A DNA stretch of 64,000 nt from Brachypodium distachyon (GCF_000005505.3 NC_016131.3:50205355-50269354); one strand, 5' to 3'. Counted from the first letter of the stretch, positions 12,594 through 23,049 are shown. Program-made: numbers and translations. The notes: a model not told the origin generated them from the letters alone.

Positions 12594-13056
12594 GGCCCCG
12601 TTTGGAACATAGACCTCCCTTCTTCTCGGCTTTTAGGACGGGCTTCTCGAAGTCGGAGAAGCCCGTCCTAAATCCGAAAAGAAGGGGTCGTAGGATAGGA
12701 AAAATCCAGGAGCATGTAATCTGCAGAAATTGAATGATATGTTCTATTGATTACTACGGAATGGAATTTTACAACAAAGTTGTTTGGATGCCTCGCATGA
12801 ATTTCGTAGGAAAATATTTTTCAAAAGAGAGAAAAGAGGAGAGAAAAAGACACATGTTGTATCGGAGTTCTCAAAGAAAGTGGAAACATGAAGTTTGAGC
12901 AAATGTTTTGAATCCTCCGAAACATGAAGGAAAGAAAACATTCATATAGGAATTCTCAATGCCAATCCTACAATCCAAAGGACATCGTAGGAAAATTTCC
13001 CGTGAAATTCCTTTCCTATGAAGTTCCTATGAATATCCTTTTTTCCAAATGGGGCA
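12594..13056. mobile_element. Harbinger/Tourist-like MITE, about 460 bp
   Basis: The ends GGCCCCGTTTGGAA and TTCCAAATGGGGCA form an inverted repeat with few mismatches, and TGA lies on both sides (12591-12593 and 13057-13059). The interior has no coding sequence. Superfamily assignment is tentative. From 13060 to 14000 I see nothing beyond AT-rich intergenic DNA. Confidence 0.5.
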
Positions 13057-14011
13057 TGATTGGTAAATTTTGTCGAGATGCAGAAAATGGAGTTGATCAG
13101 AGATTATGTTGCCAAGAGGTTAGCGACGTGTTTAGACGGTGACCAAAACTAACCAGGCTATTTTTTATTATTATGGCCAATATTTCGGCTTTTGTCTAGA
13201 TAGTGGCCACTATTTGACATACGTACCGGTTTATTTTCTTGTTAATATTGGACAAAATATGGACAAACCAAACCTTAACTAAGATACTGGCTAGCCAAAT
13301 TTTGATAGATTAGACTTGTGCTCACCACAAACACACCCTGCCTAAAGTTGTCAAAAATAAAATAAACTGGGATTAGTAAGGAGGTATTTGCTTACCAAAA
13401 AATTGGTCTTTATCCCAATAATAGACACCACAATTTTGGTCATAGCTAAGAATTTGAATAAATTTAAAAACGGATTTGCTAGGACATGGTCGCCTGAGAA
13501 TTTCGTTTTCTCAGTCGACGTCGTGGACCATCAGACATGTGCTGAGATTCGTGCTGAAATTTCTACGAAGACAAATCCCAGTTAAATAAAAATAACAACC
13601 GATGCAGAAGATTTGCTTGCTGGCTTAGTGGTTGGCATAAAGTTTCACCTGCGATTTTATTTTTAGAATGTATAAAGTTTCACCTGCAATGCAATATGAG
13701 AGGATTTTTTACTCTCGAGCACATTGCTCCACCAATCACGGCCGTCCGAAACTATGCATCAGCCCGTTGGATCCTGCCATGACTGACGAAAGCAGATGTC
13801 GATGTGATGGCAGCAAACGGTGTGGAGGAATGCTGCCGTTAGTGTTATACATGGGCCATAACATGGGCCATGCCAATACTGTTCAATCCACAGCTGCACA
13901 TGGGAAACCACTGTTCCTTCCTGATCTGAAACTGTTACATCCACAGCTACACATGGACGGAGGCTGCATATTTGGACTGCATCCATGATATTGATAATAA
14001 AATATATAGTT

Positions 14012-14124
14012 CTTCCTCCGATCGGTATTACTTGTCTCAAATTTTCTTAAATACGGACGTATCTATGTGTAAAAAGTGTCTAAATACATGTAATATTTCG
14101 ACAAATAATTCCGACCGGAGGGAA
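14012..14124. mobile_element. Stowaway MITE
   Basis: CTTCCTCCGATCGGTATT at the left mirrors CCGACCGGAGGGAA at the right. The core (TACATGTAATATTTCGACAA) is shared with the other Stowaway copies in this window. Confidence 0.75.
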
Positions 14125-14773
14125 TAGAACATTTGGCTGATGGTCAAACATATAGGTTGGCGTAAAACATTTGGCTGATGGTCAAAATATAATAAATATT
14201 AGATACTAAATATTCAGGTTATATCGACTAATATTAAATTATATGTTTGATTAATATTTAATTATTAAGATTATCTTTTACAGGATCTTTTAAGACTGGT
14301 GAGGCCAACTGAGCTACCGACGGTTCGTGCAGTGGTGTAAAAATTCTACTCAGTACTCACCGTATTTTTCACTATATTGCTTCAGGAGTAGCTAAGTTTA
14401 TTTTCCTAGGTGTTCTTAAACAAGTTTATATGGGTGATTTCTTATCGTTTTCCCAGTCAATTCCATCCGAAGGGAACACTTCTCTACGGTTACAAGGTTC
14501 TCATTCAAACGCCATACGAGAGGCTTAATAGAGAACTAAACGCAGAGGTTTCTCCTATAGGATCCCTAGCATAAGCACCCATCCGTATAAACACATTTAA
14601 CAAGACCAAGGAAATTACTAAACTACTTCATTTCACAATATAGTTTACATACGATTTTTCCTTTAGAAAACCCCCGAAGGGTTTATACAAAGATAAGGTA
14701 ATTACCTTGCTACCTTCCCGTCCTTATGTTACACTGCCTTGATTATTTTGGCTTTATTACAGTAGGAAGAGGT

Positions 14774-14938
14774 ACGACTACTACTACTACTACTCCGACT
14801 CCGACTGCGACTGCTACGGCTACGGCTACGGCTACGGCTACGGCTACCACCACCACCACTACTACCACGACGACAACTACTACTACGACGACGACACCGC
14901 CGCCCCCACCACCACCACCACCACCATCACCACCACTA
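14774..14938. repeat. Compound trinucleotide microsatellite
   Basis: Runs of ACT, CTCCGA, CTACGG (at least five CTACGG units), ACC/ACG and CCA triplets. They create artificial poly-Thr, poly-Ala and poly-Pro reading frames. There is no gene context. Confidence 0.9.
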
Positions 14939-15488
14939 CAAACTTGTGCCATCGCGCATTGGCACCCCTTACTCTAATTGTTGTCGAGAACAACAACACA
15001 TGTGTTGCCAAAATTCATACTCACGCTCTCTTGCTGCTCAAAAGAGATTTGAATATTTCTCATTATTTAGTTGATGGAAGAAGTTCCAAGCTACTTCCTG
15101 CAATCCTCCTTACGATGACCTTTTGGGCTTTTGGCTCTTTGCTAGACCAGCGTAGACCATATCACAATAACATTTTCACTGCAATCAGCAAAATAGTACA
15201 GACCATACTCACAAGTCACAAGAACATTTCTACAGACCACATCTGCTTTATGTCACTCTTTGCTAAAATTTGGGTGAGGCAACCCCACAAGAACAAAATA
15301 AGCAACTTCTAAAAGAAGGACGTCTGTTACCTCAAACAGGTTTCATATGAGCACTGAAGAAACAACATTGAGCAATGAAAGAACACTTCCACTGCTCTAT
15401 CTGAATGAGGTGTGACCAATTGAAGAACCAGAGCAAGGCAATAACTCTTGCTCATCCAAATCAGGTGTTCAATCAATTGACGGAGGAT

Positions 15489-15692
15489 ATGGAGCAGAGC
15501 AAAGGGAGAGGGAAGATGGCAGCACCGGACATGCTGATGTTCCAGCTCATCCTTGTCTTGCTGCTGGCCACCGGCCGTGCCGACGCCTGGAGCAAGGAGG
15601 GACACATCATGGTTTTGATAGATCAAGCTGCTAGCTCGTCAGATGGGATTTGCGTACCTTTCAGAGTCTGCGGACTTGGACCAAGACAATGA
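15489..15692 (+). pseudogene. N-terminal fragment of an S1/P1-type (bifunctional) nuclease
   Basis: The frame begins MEQSKGRG, then a hydrophobic signal peptide (MLMFQLILVLLLATGRADA) and WSKEGHIM. In S1/P1 nucleases the mature protein starts with Trp1 and needs His6 for zinc, and the spacing W-S-K-E-G-H is kept here. After GHIM the similarity stops; the frame runs on through unrelated residues and ends at 15692. No downstream nuclease exon is seen. I read it as a truncated gene fragment rather than a working enzyme; an intron starting near 15613 with exons lost is the alternative. Confidence 0.5.
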
Positions 15693-16152
15693 GCGTGCAT
15701 CAACCTTCAACGCCCAACTCCGGCACACCTTTCTTCATCTCCCCCTCTTCCTCCTCGAACCAAACCAAGCAACGTTGAAATTGGGATCTATGGCGAAAGG
15801 AGGGGCCGGCTGAGGGAAGGATGGGAGGAGGTGGAGGGAGGGGACGATGGTGGAGGAAGGAGCCGGCGGGGAGCAGGGCGGGGAGCACGCCGGCGGGACT
15901 CACTGCAGGAGGCGGAAGGACGGGAAGGGGAGCAGAGAGAAAAAGAGAAAGGGAGGAATCGGGACTCAGACGTGTGAACGGGAGAAAGCCTCAGCGGATG
16001 CGATCCGGTCAGCTCAAAAGACGTGCGGTGGGGCCGATTAAACTTTCCGTCTTCCTAACGTTGGACTTGTGCGCGGCCGTCATCTGTATGGGACAAGATG
16101 GACGGTGGCCGATAGGAGGAGCAAGGAGCTCGAGAGTAACCAAAGCTTTTCC

Positions 16153-16333
16153 ATGCAATATTTAAAATCGTGCATAGATTTCAGCTGCAACTTTTAGAAT
16201 CACGCATAAGTTTCACCCGCAACTTTTAGGATCACGCGTAAAGTTTCACCTGCAATTTTTAGAATCGCGCAAGAATCACGCATAAAGTTTCCCTTGCAAT
16301 TTTTAAAATCGCGCATAAAGTTTTACTTGCAAG
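16153..16333. repeat. Imperfect tandem repeat, about 33-bp unit, five copies
   Basis: Successive units start TGCAACTTTTAGAATC(A)CGCAT and end AAGTTTCACC. Related single units also occur near 13640-13690 (ATAAAGTTTCACCTGC), so the motif is dispersed as well as tandem. It is non-coding. Confidence 0.75.
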
Positions 16334-16814
16334 TTATTATTTTTGTTGCCTTTTTCCTTTCTCCGTGGTGTTGGCCGAGCCGTCAGGATCAGTCATTTTT
16401 CAAATTTATACCATCGTTTTAAAATTTGTAGCAATACACATGAGAAGCATATAAATGGAAGCTGAAGTTATGTTACTATAAGGAGACGAATGCTTTTTAT
16501 CGTGATCCCAAACTCTGAAACACACACACATGCATGGACATCACACACCGACTGAGCTGCAGGCGTTCCCATTTCAAAAAAAGCACTCTTTTGGGGGTGG
16601 TAGTTTCGCCAAACCACACAAATCTGTCAGCCACACATTTTGAGTCAGTTAGTCTCAACCAGCCCGAAACCAGGTGGTTTGACTTATTTCTAACAGATGG
16701 CGCTCACCTGTCGGATGCCACGCCGACATCAAGGAGCACGCGAAGATCGGCCTTCGGAGGAAAAGGCTGAAGAAAGAGGAAATCGGGGTTCAGCGCGTGC
16801 TGTCTCCGTGTTAA

Positions 16815-17123
16815 TTAAACTCTGATTTGTTTCATGGTGCATGTGAAGATCTCCCTGAGGCTCTTCTCCTTGAGTCCCTCCGGACAAACCGCAGCTTGTT
16901 CCGGGTCACTGGACAACAAGCTGCTGCAGCACTGCTCGACGAGCCCCGGGGAATTCTTCTCCGCAGCCTCCACACAAACGCCTAACACCAGTGGGTCGAC
17001 GGCGTTGCAGTAGTCCGTCGTCGTCGTCTGGCCCTCAACGTCGGCAGCCACCGCCGCCGTCAGCAGCACCGCACCCATCACCATCATCGCCGTCGCCAGC
17101 TTCCTTGCTACGTTGGCCGCCAT
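16815..17123 (-). CDS. Small secreted cysteine-rich protein 1 (prolamin-like/ECA1-type candidate)
   Basis: A single-exon frame of 102 residues. It has a predicted signal peptide (MAANVARKLATAMMVMGAVLL...AVAA), then a short mature domain with six cysteines in the order C, C, CC, C, C (DYCNAVDPLVLGVC, VEQCCSSLL, VCPE, IFTC). The CC pair and spacing resemble the prolamin-like (ECA1 gametogenesis-related) secreted peptides. Two similar genes and one broken copy follow on the same strand within 5 kb. The shared pieces VDPLV..VC, LV(E/D)QCC.SLL and (L)REIF.C tie this gene to the copies at 18976 and about 21700. A TATAAAAT lies about 120 bases upstream. Function is unknown; family relatives act in reproductive or defence signalling. 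Confidence 0.65.
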   Translation of the reverse strand: MAANVARKLATAMMVMGAVLLTAAVAADVEGQTTTTDYCNAVDPLVLGVCVEAAEKNSPGLVEQCCSSLLSSDPEQAAVCPEGLKEKSLREIFTCTMKQIRV

Positions 17124-17239
17124 TGATCTCTCCTTTGCTTGCTCCTGCCCTTTGATTTTAGCTCAGAAGACAGAAGAGGTGTATTCAGTTTGTGTTGTGT
17201 GTGATGATCTCCGATCCCTTTGCTTGCTCCAGCACTTTG

Positions 17240-17247
17240 ATTTTATA
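17240..17247 (-). promoter_or_regulatory. Candidate TATA box of cysteine-rich gene 1
   Basis: TATAAAAT on the minus strand, about 120 bases upstream of the ATG at 17123. It lies at the end of a locally duplicated stretch (17132-17160 and 17217-17245 share CCTTTGCTTGCTCC). Confidence 0.4.
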
Positions 17248-17620
17248 GACCAAGTAGTACGGCTATATATGGATATACCATCATACCCAAGTAACTGATT
17301 AGCTGGCCGGATGAAGACATGAATCAAGTTGTAGTAGCTTAGTTATATGATCTGACGGCGTTCATTTGAGGGATTACCCCTTCGGCCACGGCGTTGTCCT
17401 CACACGCAAGTTGGCACATACATACAGTACGGGCGTGCAAGTGCCCGCGAGCGTACGATCGTTCGATCAAGACGTACCCCCGCGCAATGATGGCAAAACA
17501 TAACCAGAATCCTAAACACTTGCATTAAGGAGAGCTTCAGTAGCTAGGATAGTATCTATGGGTTACTTACCATGAGCGCCGGCGGATACACAGAGTGGAC
17601 CTCCCCTGAAATTTCTAACC

Positions 17621-17711
17621 CTTCCCTTCGATCCTAAATACATGTATCTAGACGTCTTTTAAATTCATATTTGCGTAAATTTGAGTCAAGAATTTAGGAT
17701 CAGAGGAAGTA
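17621..17711. mobile_element. Stowaway MITE (diverged)
   Basis: CTTCCCTTCGATCCTAAATA at the left and ATTTAGGATCAGAGGAAG at the right, with the ATGTATCTAGACG core of the local Stowaway family. Confidence 0.7.
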
Positions 17712-17740
17712 CCTTAAATAGTAAAAAGTAGAAGTAAAAT

Positions 17741-17851
17741 CTCCATCGATCCATATTAGTTATCGAAATATTACATGTATTTAGACGCTTTTTAGGCATA
17801 AATACATCCATATTTGAAAAAAATTGAGACAATTAATATGGATCGGAGGAG
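17741..17851. mobile_element. Stowaway MITE
   Basis: CTCCATCGATCCATATTAG mirrors TTAATATGGATCGGAGGAG. The core ATTACATGTATTTAGACGC is shared with the other copies. It lies 30 bases from the previous element. Confidence 0.75.
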
Positions 17852-17896
17852 TAACTTGGATGAGAATTCGTATGAACGTTCTTGTTTAATATTGAA

Positions 17897-18916
17897 GAGT
17901 AAATTTCAAGAAATCACAGGTTTTGGGGATACGATTTCACGGGGGCACAAGTTTTATGCTTTGCAACAGAAAACCACAAGTTACGAGTCTAATTGTTTCA
18001 GAAAACCCAAATGAACTAGGATTAGGCATTTTGATAGACGAAATCGACAGATATGACCCACAAGTAAGTCCCCACGTCAGACAATCTCTCTTTTCCCGAA
18101 CCCCTCGTCTTACTTTGTATTTGCACCCAACTCCAAATCACATCTCAAAAAACAAAAACAAAAAACAAAAGTTACCTAAGAACCCGATGGTAGCACGGGG
18201 CAGGGGCGGGTCGCCGGCGGTGGGATGGGGCAGGCGGACGCGGCATGGGGCTGGCCGGTTGCCGGCAGTGGGCGGGGTCAGGCGGGAGGCGGCCCGGGAC
18301 TGGGGCGAGTCGCCGTCGGCGGGCGGGAGCAGGCGCAGCGGCGCAGGGCAGGGGCGGGTCACCGGGTCAGGCGGGGGCCGTGCGGGGCGGGCGGAGGCGG
18401 GGGCGGCACGGGGCGGGGGAATACGGAGGCGGCGCCGAGCAGGGGCGCGGGGCGGGCGGAGGCGGAGGCGGCGAGGGGCAGGGGCGCGGGGCCGGCGGAG
18501 GCGGAGGCGGCGAGGGGCGGGGGCTGACGGAGGCTGGGCGGGGCAGGGGTGCGGGGCGGGGGCAGACGGAGGAGGCGCCGGGCCCGGCCGGTCGCCGGTG
18601 GCGGTCCGGGGCAGGCGAAGGCGGCGCCGGGCAGGTCGCCGGCTGCGGGCAAGGTAGAGAGGAATAGAAGCTCCATGGCAGTTGGTGGGGAGAAGGAGAA
18701 GGGAGAAGTTTGTGAATAGAACAGGGGTCTATGTGAATAAATGAGATGCACAAAAACTGCAGACGTGGCGGCTGACCTGTGGGCCGCCTCTGTCGGTTCC
18801 GCTGTCAAATAACCAAATCCGAGTCATTTGGGTTTTATGAAAAGATCGGTACAAACCTGTGATTTTCTGTGTGACTCCGTGAAACCTTAAAATGGAGGTT
18901 TTGTGAAATTTAATCT
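17897..18916. mobile_element. MULE-like long inverted-repeat element with G-rich core
   Basis: About 200 bases at the left (17897-18095) align, with gaps, to the reverse complement of 18745-18916. Shared blocks are TAAATTTCA, the ATAAAACCCAAATGA-like stretch, GACCCACA and CCACGTC. Long diverged terminal inverted repeats without coding capacity suit a non-autonomous Mutator-like element; I could not fix a 9-bp target duplication. The centre (18190-18655) is extremely G-rich on the + strand with degenerate GGGGC/GGCGG repeats and gives long spurious reading frames. Confidence 0.5.
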
Positions 18917-18975
18917 TGAATACATGAACATTGATATGTACCAACCATGTATGCAGTACAGGCCGCCGGCGCGCG

Positions 18976-19317
18976 CTAGCTCTGCTGCTGGCAATTGGCC
19001 TCTTTGCTGATGCATGGGAAGATCTGCCCCAAGTCCCCCCACCCTGAGAATTCCTCCTGGAGCTTGCACTGCAGGCAGTGGTTGCCCTGGCCACCATTAT
19101 CGGACAGGAGCAAGCTGTTGCAGCACTGGTCGACGAGGTTCGGGTAGTAGTCACTCATAGCCTCTGCACAGACATACACCACCAGTGGGTCGATGGCGAC
19201 GCCGCTGCAGCCCTCAACGGCGGCCGTCTGCCGCCCCTCGGCGACCGGCGCCGACGATGCCGCCGCCAGCAGCAGCAGCACCGCTAGCGTTGCTGCAGCT
19301 GCATCGATCAGCGCCAT
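18976..19317 (-). CDS. Small secreted cysteine-rich protein 2 (prolamin-like/ECA1-type candidate)
   Basis: A single-exon frame of 113 residues: signal peptide (MALIDAAAATLAVLLLLAAASSAPVAEG), then a mature domain with cysteines C, C, CC, C.C, C, C (EGCSGVAIDPLVVYVC, LVDQCCNSLLL, NHCLQC, IFPC, NC). It is the closest intact relative of the broken copy at about 21700 (LHCQ, EIFPCIS) and is similar to the gene at 16815. Being intronless, short and secreted fits the prolamin-like cysteine-rich peptides of plants. The function of this copy cannot be read from sequence. Confidence 0.65.
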   Translation of the reverse strand: MALIDAAAATLAVLLLLAAASSAPVAEGRQTAAVEGCSGVAIDPLVVYVCAEAMSDYYPNLVDQCCNSLLLSDNGGQGNHCLQCKLQEEFSGWGDLGQIFPCISKEANCQQQS

Positions 19318-19617
19318 ATGGATCGCCGGTCGTCTCTCGTGTTTTGTGTGTGAGATCGATCTACAAATTCAAGTGGTATGTACAGGTAGGGCAGTAGCAC
19401 TATATGATCAGCAGGTCGTAAAGGGATTAACCATTTAAGTAGCATGATCAGCTAGCACGTCGCCGAAGATTAGTTAATCAAGTGGTGCTACTATTTTATG
19501 TGTCCACATTATCCCGGCCGGCCGCTAGCTACCACGACACCACCGGACCCAGGGGATTTTAGACATGATGTGCTAGCACGACTTTGGGATTTAATTTTGG
19601 TTCATTTAAACATTCTG

Positions 19618-19647
19618 TTTTTTTTTTTGAGCGACTCTTAATTCAAG
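19618..19647 (-). mobile_element. Very short poly(A)-tailed retro-insertion
   Basis: A run of T followed by GAGCGACTCTTAATTCAA is flanked by CATTCTG at 19611-19617 and 19648-19654. This looks like the last about 20 bases of a retroposon plus its A tail, inserted on the minus strand. The target duplication is short (7 bases), so confidence is modest. Confidence 0.45.
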
Positions 19648-20091
19648 CATTCTGGTGTTCATCTCTGCAATTCCTCATCAGGCCTAGAATTGGACCTAGA
19701 TTGGGCTTCGGCCATTCTGGTAAAGCGGGTTTGTAAGCAGTCTTTTAGGGCCCATAAGCCCAGGACCGATCATCGTGGCCTGGGGAAGTTGCCAAGCCTA
19801 TTTTCAAACTTGGGCTTACTGTCCCTAATGAAAACTTGGGCTTAATAACCGAAACAGTTCTAAAACAAATCCTGTAAGAGGTGTGCAATTGAAGACCGTC
19901 AAGTCCTGTAACAGTCCATATAGCGTTTTGACTCCCGGGAGCATATGCTCGATTTTCATGTAAAACGGGAATATTTTTGTTGTAGACACAGAAGACGAAT
20001 TCAATATTTGTAGAAGCAATTTACAAAGCAGTACATTTCTTTTTCATTTTACGTGAGCAAAATCATTTTTACAAGAATTTTTTTTTAAATA

Positions 20092-20336
20092 CTCCCTCCA
20101 TTCCAAAAATATAAGGCATATTGTGTTTCTTTCGACAGAGCTTTGCACCAACAATTAGTCTATTAATATGTAAATTTTGTGAAATGAAATTGATATCGAT
20201 GGTTTTGTATTCAAAAACACTGGCTATGATTTATATCACATAAATCACATGTTAATAGAGCAATTCTTGATTAAAACCTTAGTAAAATTAAGGAAATGAA
20301 AATAAAATACGCCTTAAATTTTTGGAACGCAGGGAG
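20092..20336. mobile_element. Stowaway-like MITE, 245 bp, with TA target duplication
   Basis: CTCCCTCCATTCCAAAAAT at the left and TTTTTGGAACGCAGGGAG at the right, with TA on both sides (20090-20091 and 20337-20338). The adjoining ATAAGGC/GCCTTA also pairs. This is a different subfamily from the about 110-bp copies. Confidence 0.85.
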
Positions 20337-20783
20337 TACGTACATAAACGACACGGACATGTACATGTGTAGATTTTGTTATTACTGTTTGAAATATGCT
20401 TAAATTATTTCCTTTCGAAGAAGTGCTTATTTGTTTTCAGCAGGGATATATATCCTATACTTTTAAAGGATCGATATATGTAGACCCTGCCGAGTACAAA
20501 TGGCCAATCAAGAGTATATGGCATGAAGACACATGAAAGATGCACATACATTGCTGTTTATTGAACACGTACGTGGTGCCAAATTAAAGATACACAACGA
20601 ATGGTAACAGAACGATGACGCACAGAGCGAGCGGGGTACAGTACACAACTCCAAATCAAAGGCAACGTAGCACCCAAACGGAAGCACACAATGGTGGAAA
20701 TCACATGAAGCAAAATGGAGCCGAAATCGATCGACGTACGAGCTGAAGACGCAATGCAAGCACGAGGAGGAGCATATATCGGT

Positions 20784-21062
20784 CTAGCGGCACGCGAATC
20801 GGCAGTGGGTGTTGATGGCTTTCCGGAAGGCATTGGAGAAGGGGTCGTCGTTGCGGCGGAGGAGGTCGCAGACGCAGTCCCTGGCTATATCCCCGCAGCA
20901 CCCGCTCAGGAAGGCAGGGTCTGGCCCGTACCGGAACACCAGCCAGCAGCTGTCCACCTCCCGTGGGTCATGGCACCCTGAAACCGGCTGAACTGGCATC
21001 GTCGCCACCTGCAGCAGCACCAGCACAAGTACTAGCTGCAACTTCATCGCGGTGGCCGCCAT
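20784..21062 (-). CDS. Small secreted cysteine-rich protein 3 (prolamin-like/ECA1-type)
   Basis: A single-exon frame of 92 residues: signal peptide MAATAMKLQLVLVLVLLQVA, cleaved probably before GCHDP, then eight cysteines in the order C, C, CC, C.C, C, C. The block CCGDIARDCVCDLL is the CC-x(n)-CxC pattern of the prolamin-like and lipid-transfer-like superfamily, which makes this the clearest family member of the cluster. It is more diverged from the copies at 16815 and 18976 than they are from each other. A TATAAAGG lies about 95 bases upstream. Related plant proteins are secreted by egg or endosperm cells or in defence; the role here is not known. Confidence 0.7.
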   Translation of the reverse strand: MAATAMKLQLVLVLVLLQVATMPVQPVSGCHDPREVDSCWLVFRYGPDPAFLSGCCGDIARDCVCDLLRRNDDPFSNAFRKAINTHCRFACR

Positions 21063-21157
21063 GGACCAGTAATTTGTTTGGAATTTGGAAGGTTTTGTTT
21101 TGCGTGTGTGTTCTACTGTTGTTTGTGTGTGGTCTTCTCCCGGGCTGGCTGTTGTGC

Positions 21158-21165
21158 CTTTATAC
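21158..21165 (-). promoter_or_regulatory. Candidate TATA box of cysteine-rich gene 3
   Basis: TATAAAGG on the minus strand, about 95 bases upstream of the ATG at 21062, a usual distance for a short plant 5' UTR. Confidence 0.45.
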
Positions 21166-21699
21166 AGCCCGCTGTAGCCCTGTAGGTACCATGAATACGA
21201 ATATCGTATTGATACATACTAGCTACTCGCCGTGTGTGTCGAGTTATATAATTTCGAACATGCTGAGAACGAAATTTCTTCTCTTCTTTTGCAACGTGCT
21301 TCACGCGCGCGCTTGGCGGTCCATTAATTCATGTTAGTCAGCTACTAACATGAACTAGTATGTAGATGCGAATTCCATTTCCCATGTGGTGTTCGTTGCC
21401 AACTGATCGATCGATATTCTCTGCATGCGCATAATGGAGCTAGCTAGCGCAACAGCAGCTAGCAGCGTTCGATCGACCACGCTATTTTCACAGAAGAAAT
21501 TAATTGCAATAATGTTTTATATTTGACCAAAAACGTTCGTCTATTTTGTTTTCTTAGCCTTCCAATTTTCTAGTTTGTACGTGCAATTAAGGTGTTGAGG
21601 TGGTGCTGGTAATTGATCCAAGGAGTTTTCCACAGACCCTTCTCTCATCTGAATTATCTGATCAATACAGTTTCATATCCATTTCAAGAGGAGGCGGAT

Positions 21700-21862
21700 C
21701 CTGGAGGACTTCGAAGCACCTGAAGTTATCGATTGCAGTTTTGAGGCTTGGCTGATGCACGGGAAGATCTCCCTCAGGGGCTCCCTCCCGGCAAGTAGCT
21801 CCTGAGGCTGGCAGTGAAGGCAGCTGCCCTGTTCTTCAGACAGACTGTAGCAGCAACACTCC
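21700..21862 (-). pseudogene. Broken fourth copy of the cysteine-rich gene, fused to an intron duplicate
   Basis: Within a minus-strand frame (21891-21673) the residues ECCCYSLSEEQGSCLHCQ and PLREIFPCISQA match the second half of the protein at 18976 (DQCCNSLLLSDNGGQGNHC, IFPCIS). The first half with the signal peptide is missing. The frame's own start, MQGFFKAE, is read from the antisense of a duplicated tRNA phosphotransferase intron that begins at about 21862. The gene was therefore cut at that junction and is very unlikely to make a secreted peptide. Confidence 0.65.
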
Positions 21863-22055
21863 ATGAGCTCTGCCTTAAAAAAACCCTGCACTGATGTATT
21901 TATCTATGTTTTTACAAGTACAACGAAATTCATCTTGTTCATGACGATCTGTAATGTTGGAAACATCATTTTTCTATAACCACCGAGAGGATTGGACATA
22001 CGTAAGGAGCTCTGCTATTGGCACGTGTCAAACCACTTTCTAGGCTGTCCGTATC

Positions 22056-22794
22056 TGTGAGCAAAGAGGGACAGCGGAAGACCTTCAAAACAGCAAGCTG
22101 CTCCTCACAAGCATATCAATAAACACCTTGTGTGCATAGAACAAATCTGAACCGGCATATCAAATTTGAACACACCGAGTTCTCTAACCTGCACACAAGA
22201 TTAACAGCTATAAGGATAGCTTACTAGAACATCAATACCCCAATAAAATCATTCATATATTAAAGAACACAAGTATGCCTTGCCTCAAGTGTCAACTCAA
22301 AAAAATAGCACCAAATTTGAGCAATAGATGCCAATAGCAAGTAGAGATGATGAACAGCAACACATATAGCAAGAGAAACACCTAATCAAGAGGAGACACG
22401 GAGATTTACGTGGAAACCCCTTGCGGGGAAAAACCACGGGCGACGGCAGGCACGGAGCTTCACTATGAAGATGAAGAGTACAAGGTGGAAGCCAACAAAG
22501 ATGGGGAGGCTCCAATCCCACAACAATCTCTCTCAAATCTAGATGGATTTGGTAGATGAAATGCCTCTCCTCTCATCCTAACCCTATAGCTCTCAAGAAC
22601 TCAGAAGACTCAACTCTCTGTCTATTTTCGAGCAAGGGATAAGTCTAAATAGAAAGCTTTGTATTCAGCCTCCTCAGCTTCCTAACATGTGCAAACAACT
22701 CCTACTTCAGCCTACCACATGTATAAGCATTGTTTTACATGATTAACAAGCCAAAATGGCTCTCAAATGGTGAAATTAAGGGTTGCACATCACA
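22056..22794 (-). mobile_element. Solo LTR, 739 bp
   Basis: Begins TGTGA and ends TCACA, with the 5-bp target duplication GTATC at 22051-22055 and 22795-22799. The undisturbed paralogous site in the intron reads CTGTCCATATGAGACATTG. No internal retrotransposon region is present. On the minus strand the motif ACGTAAATCTCCGTGTCTCC resembles the R/U5 part of Copia-type LTRs, so I assign minus orientation tentatively. Confidence 0.85.
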
Positions 22795-22936
22795 GTATCA
22801 GACATTCAGACATTGCATGCTTTGGCTCAGAATGTAAATGCTTCCTCAGTATTATAATTTCAGTGACGCTTTCCCTTTCGCTAACTAGTTATTTGGTAAT
22901 AACATTGGATTCCTCGTTGACATGAACGAAGAAATA

Positions 22937-23049
22937 CTCTCTCCGATCCATATTATTTGTCTCAAAATTGCCCAAATATGGATGCATATATGACTAAAAA
23001 GCATCCAGATACATGTAATATTTCGACAATTAATATGGATCGGAGGGAG
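22937..23049. mobile_element. Stowaway MITE inserted in the intron duplicate
   Basis: CTCTCTCCGATCCATATTA mirrors TTAATATGGATCGGAGGGAG, with TA at 22935-22936 and 23050-23051. The paralogous empty site (AAAAAAGAAGTTGCAG near 25441) shows the exact insertion point. Confidence 0.9.

Noticed and set aside
14726..14977. Threonine/alanine/proline-rich frame
   Set aside because: It is a translation of the trinucleotide microsatellite; the antisense frame is equally open.
17923..18808. Several long Arg/Gly/Ala/Pro frames on both strands
   Set aside because: They are products of the G-rich core; both strands and all frames are open, and no domain or start context supports them.
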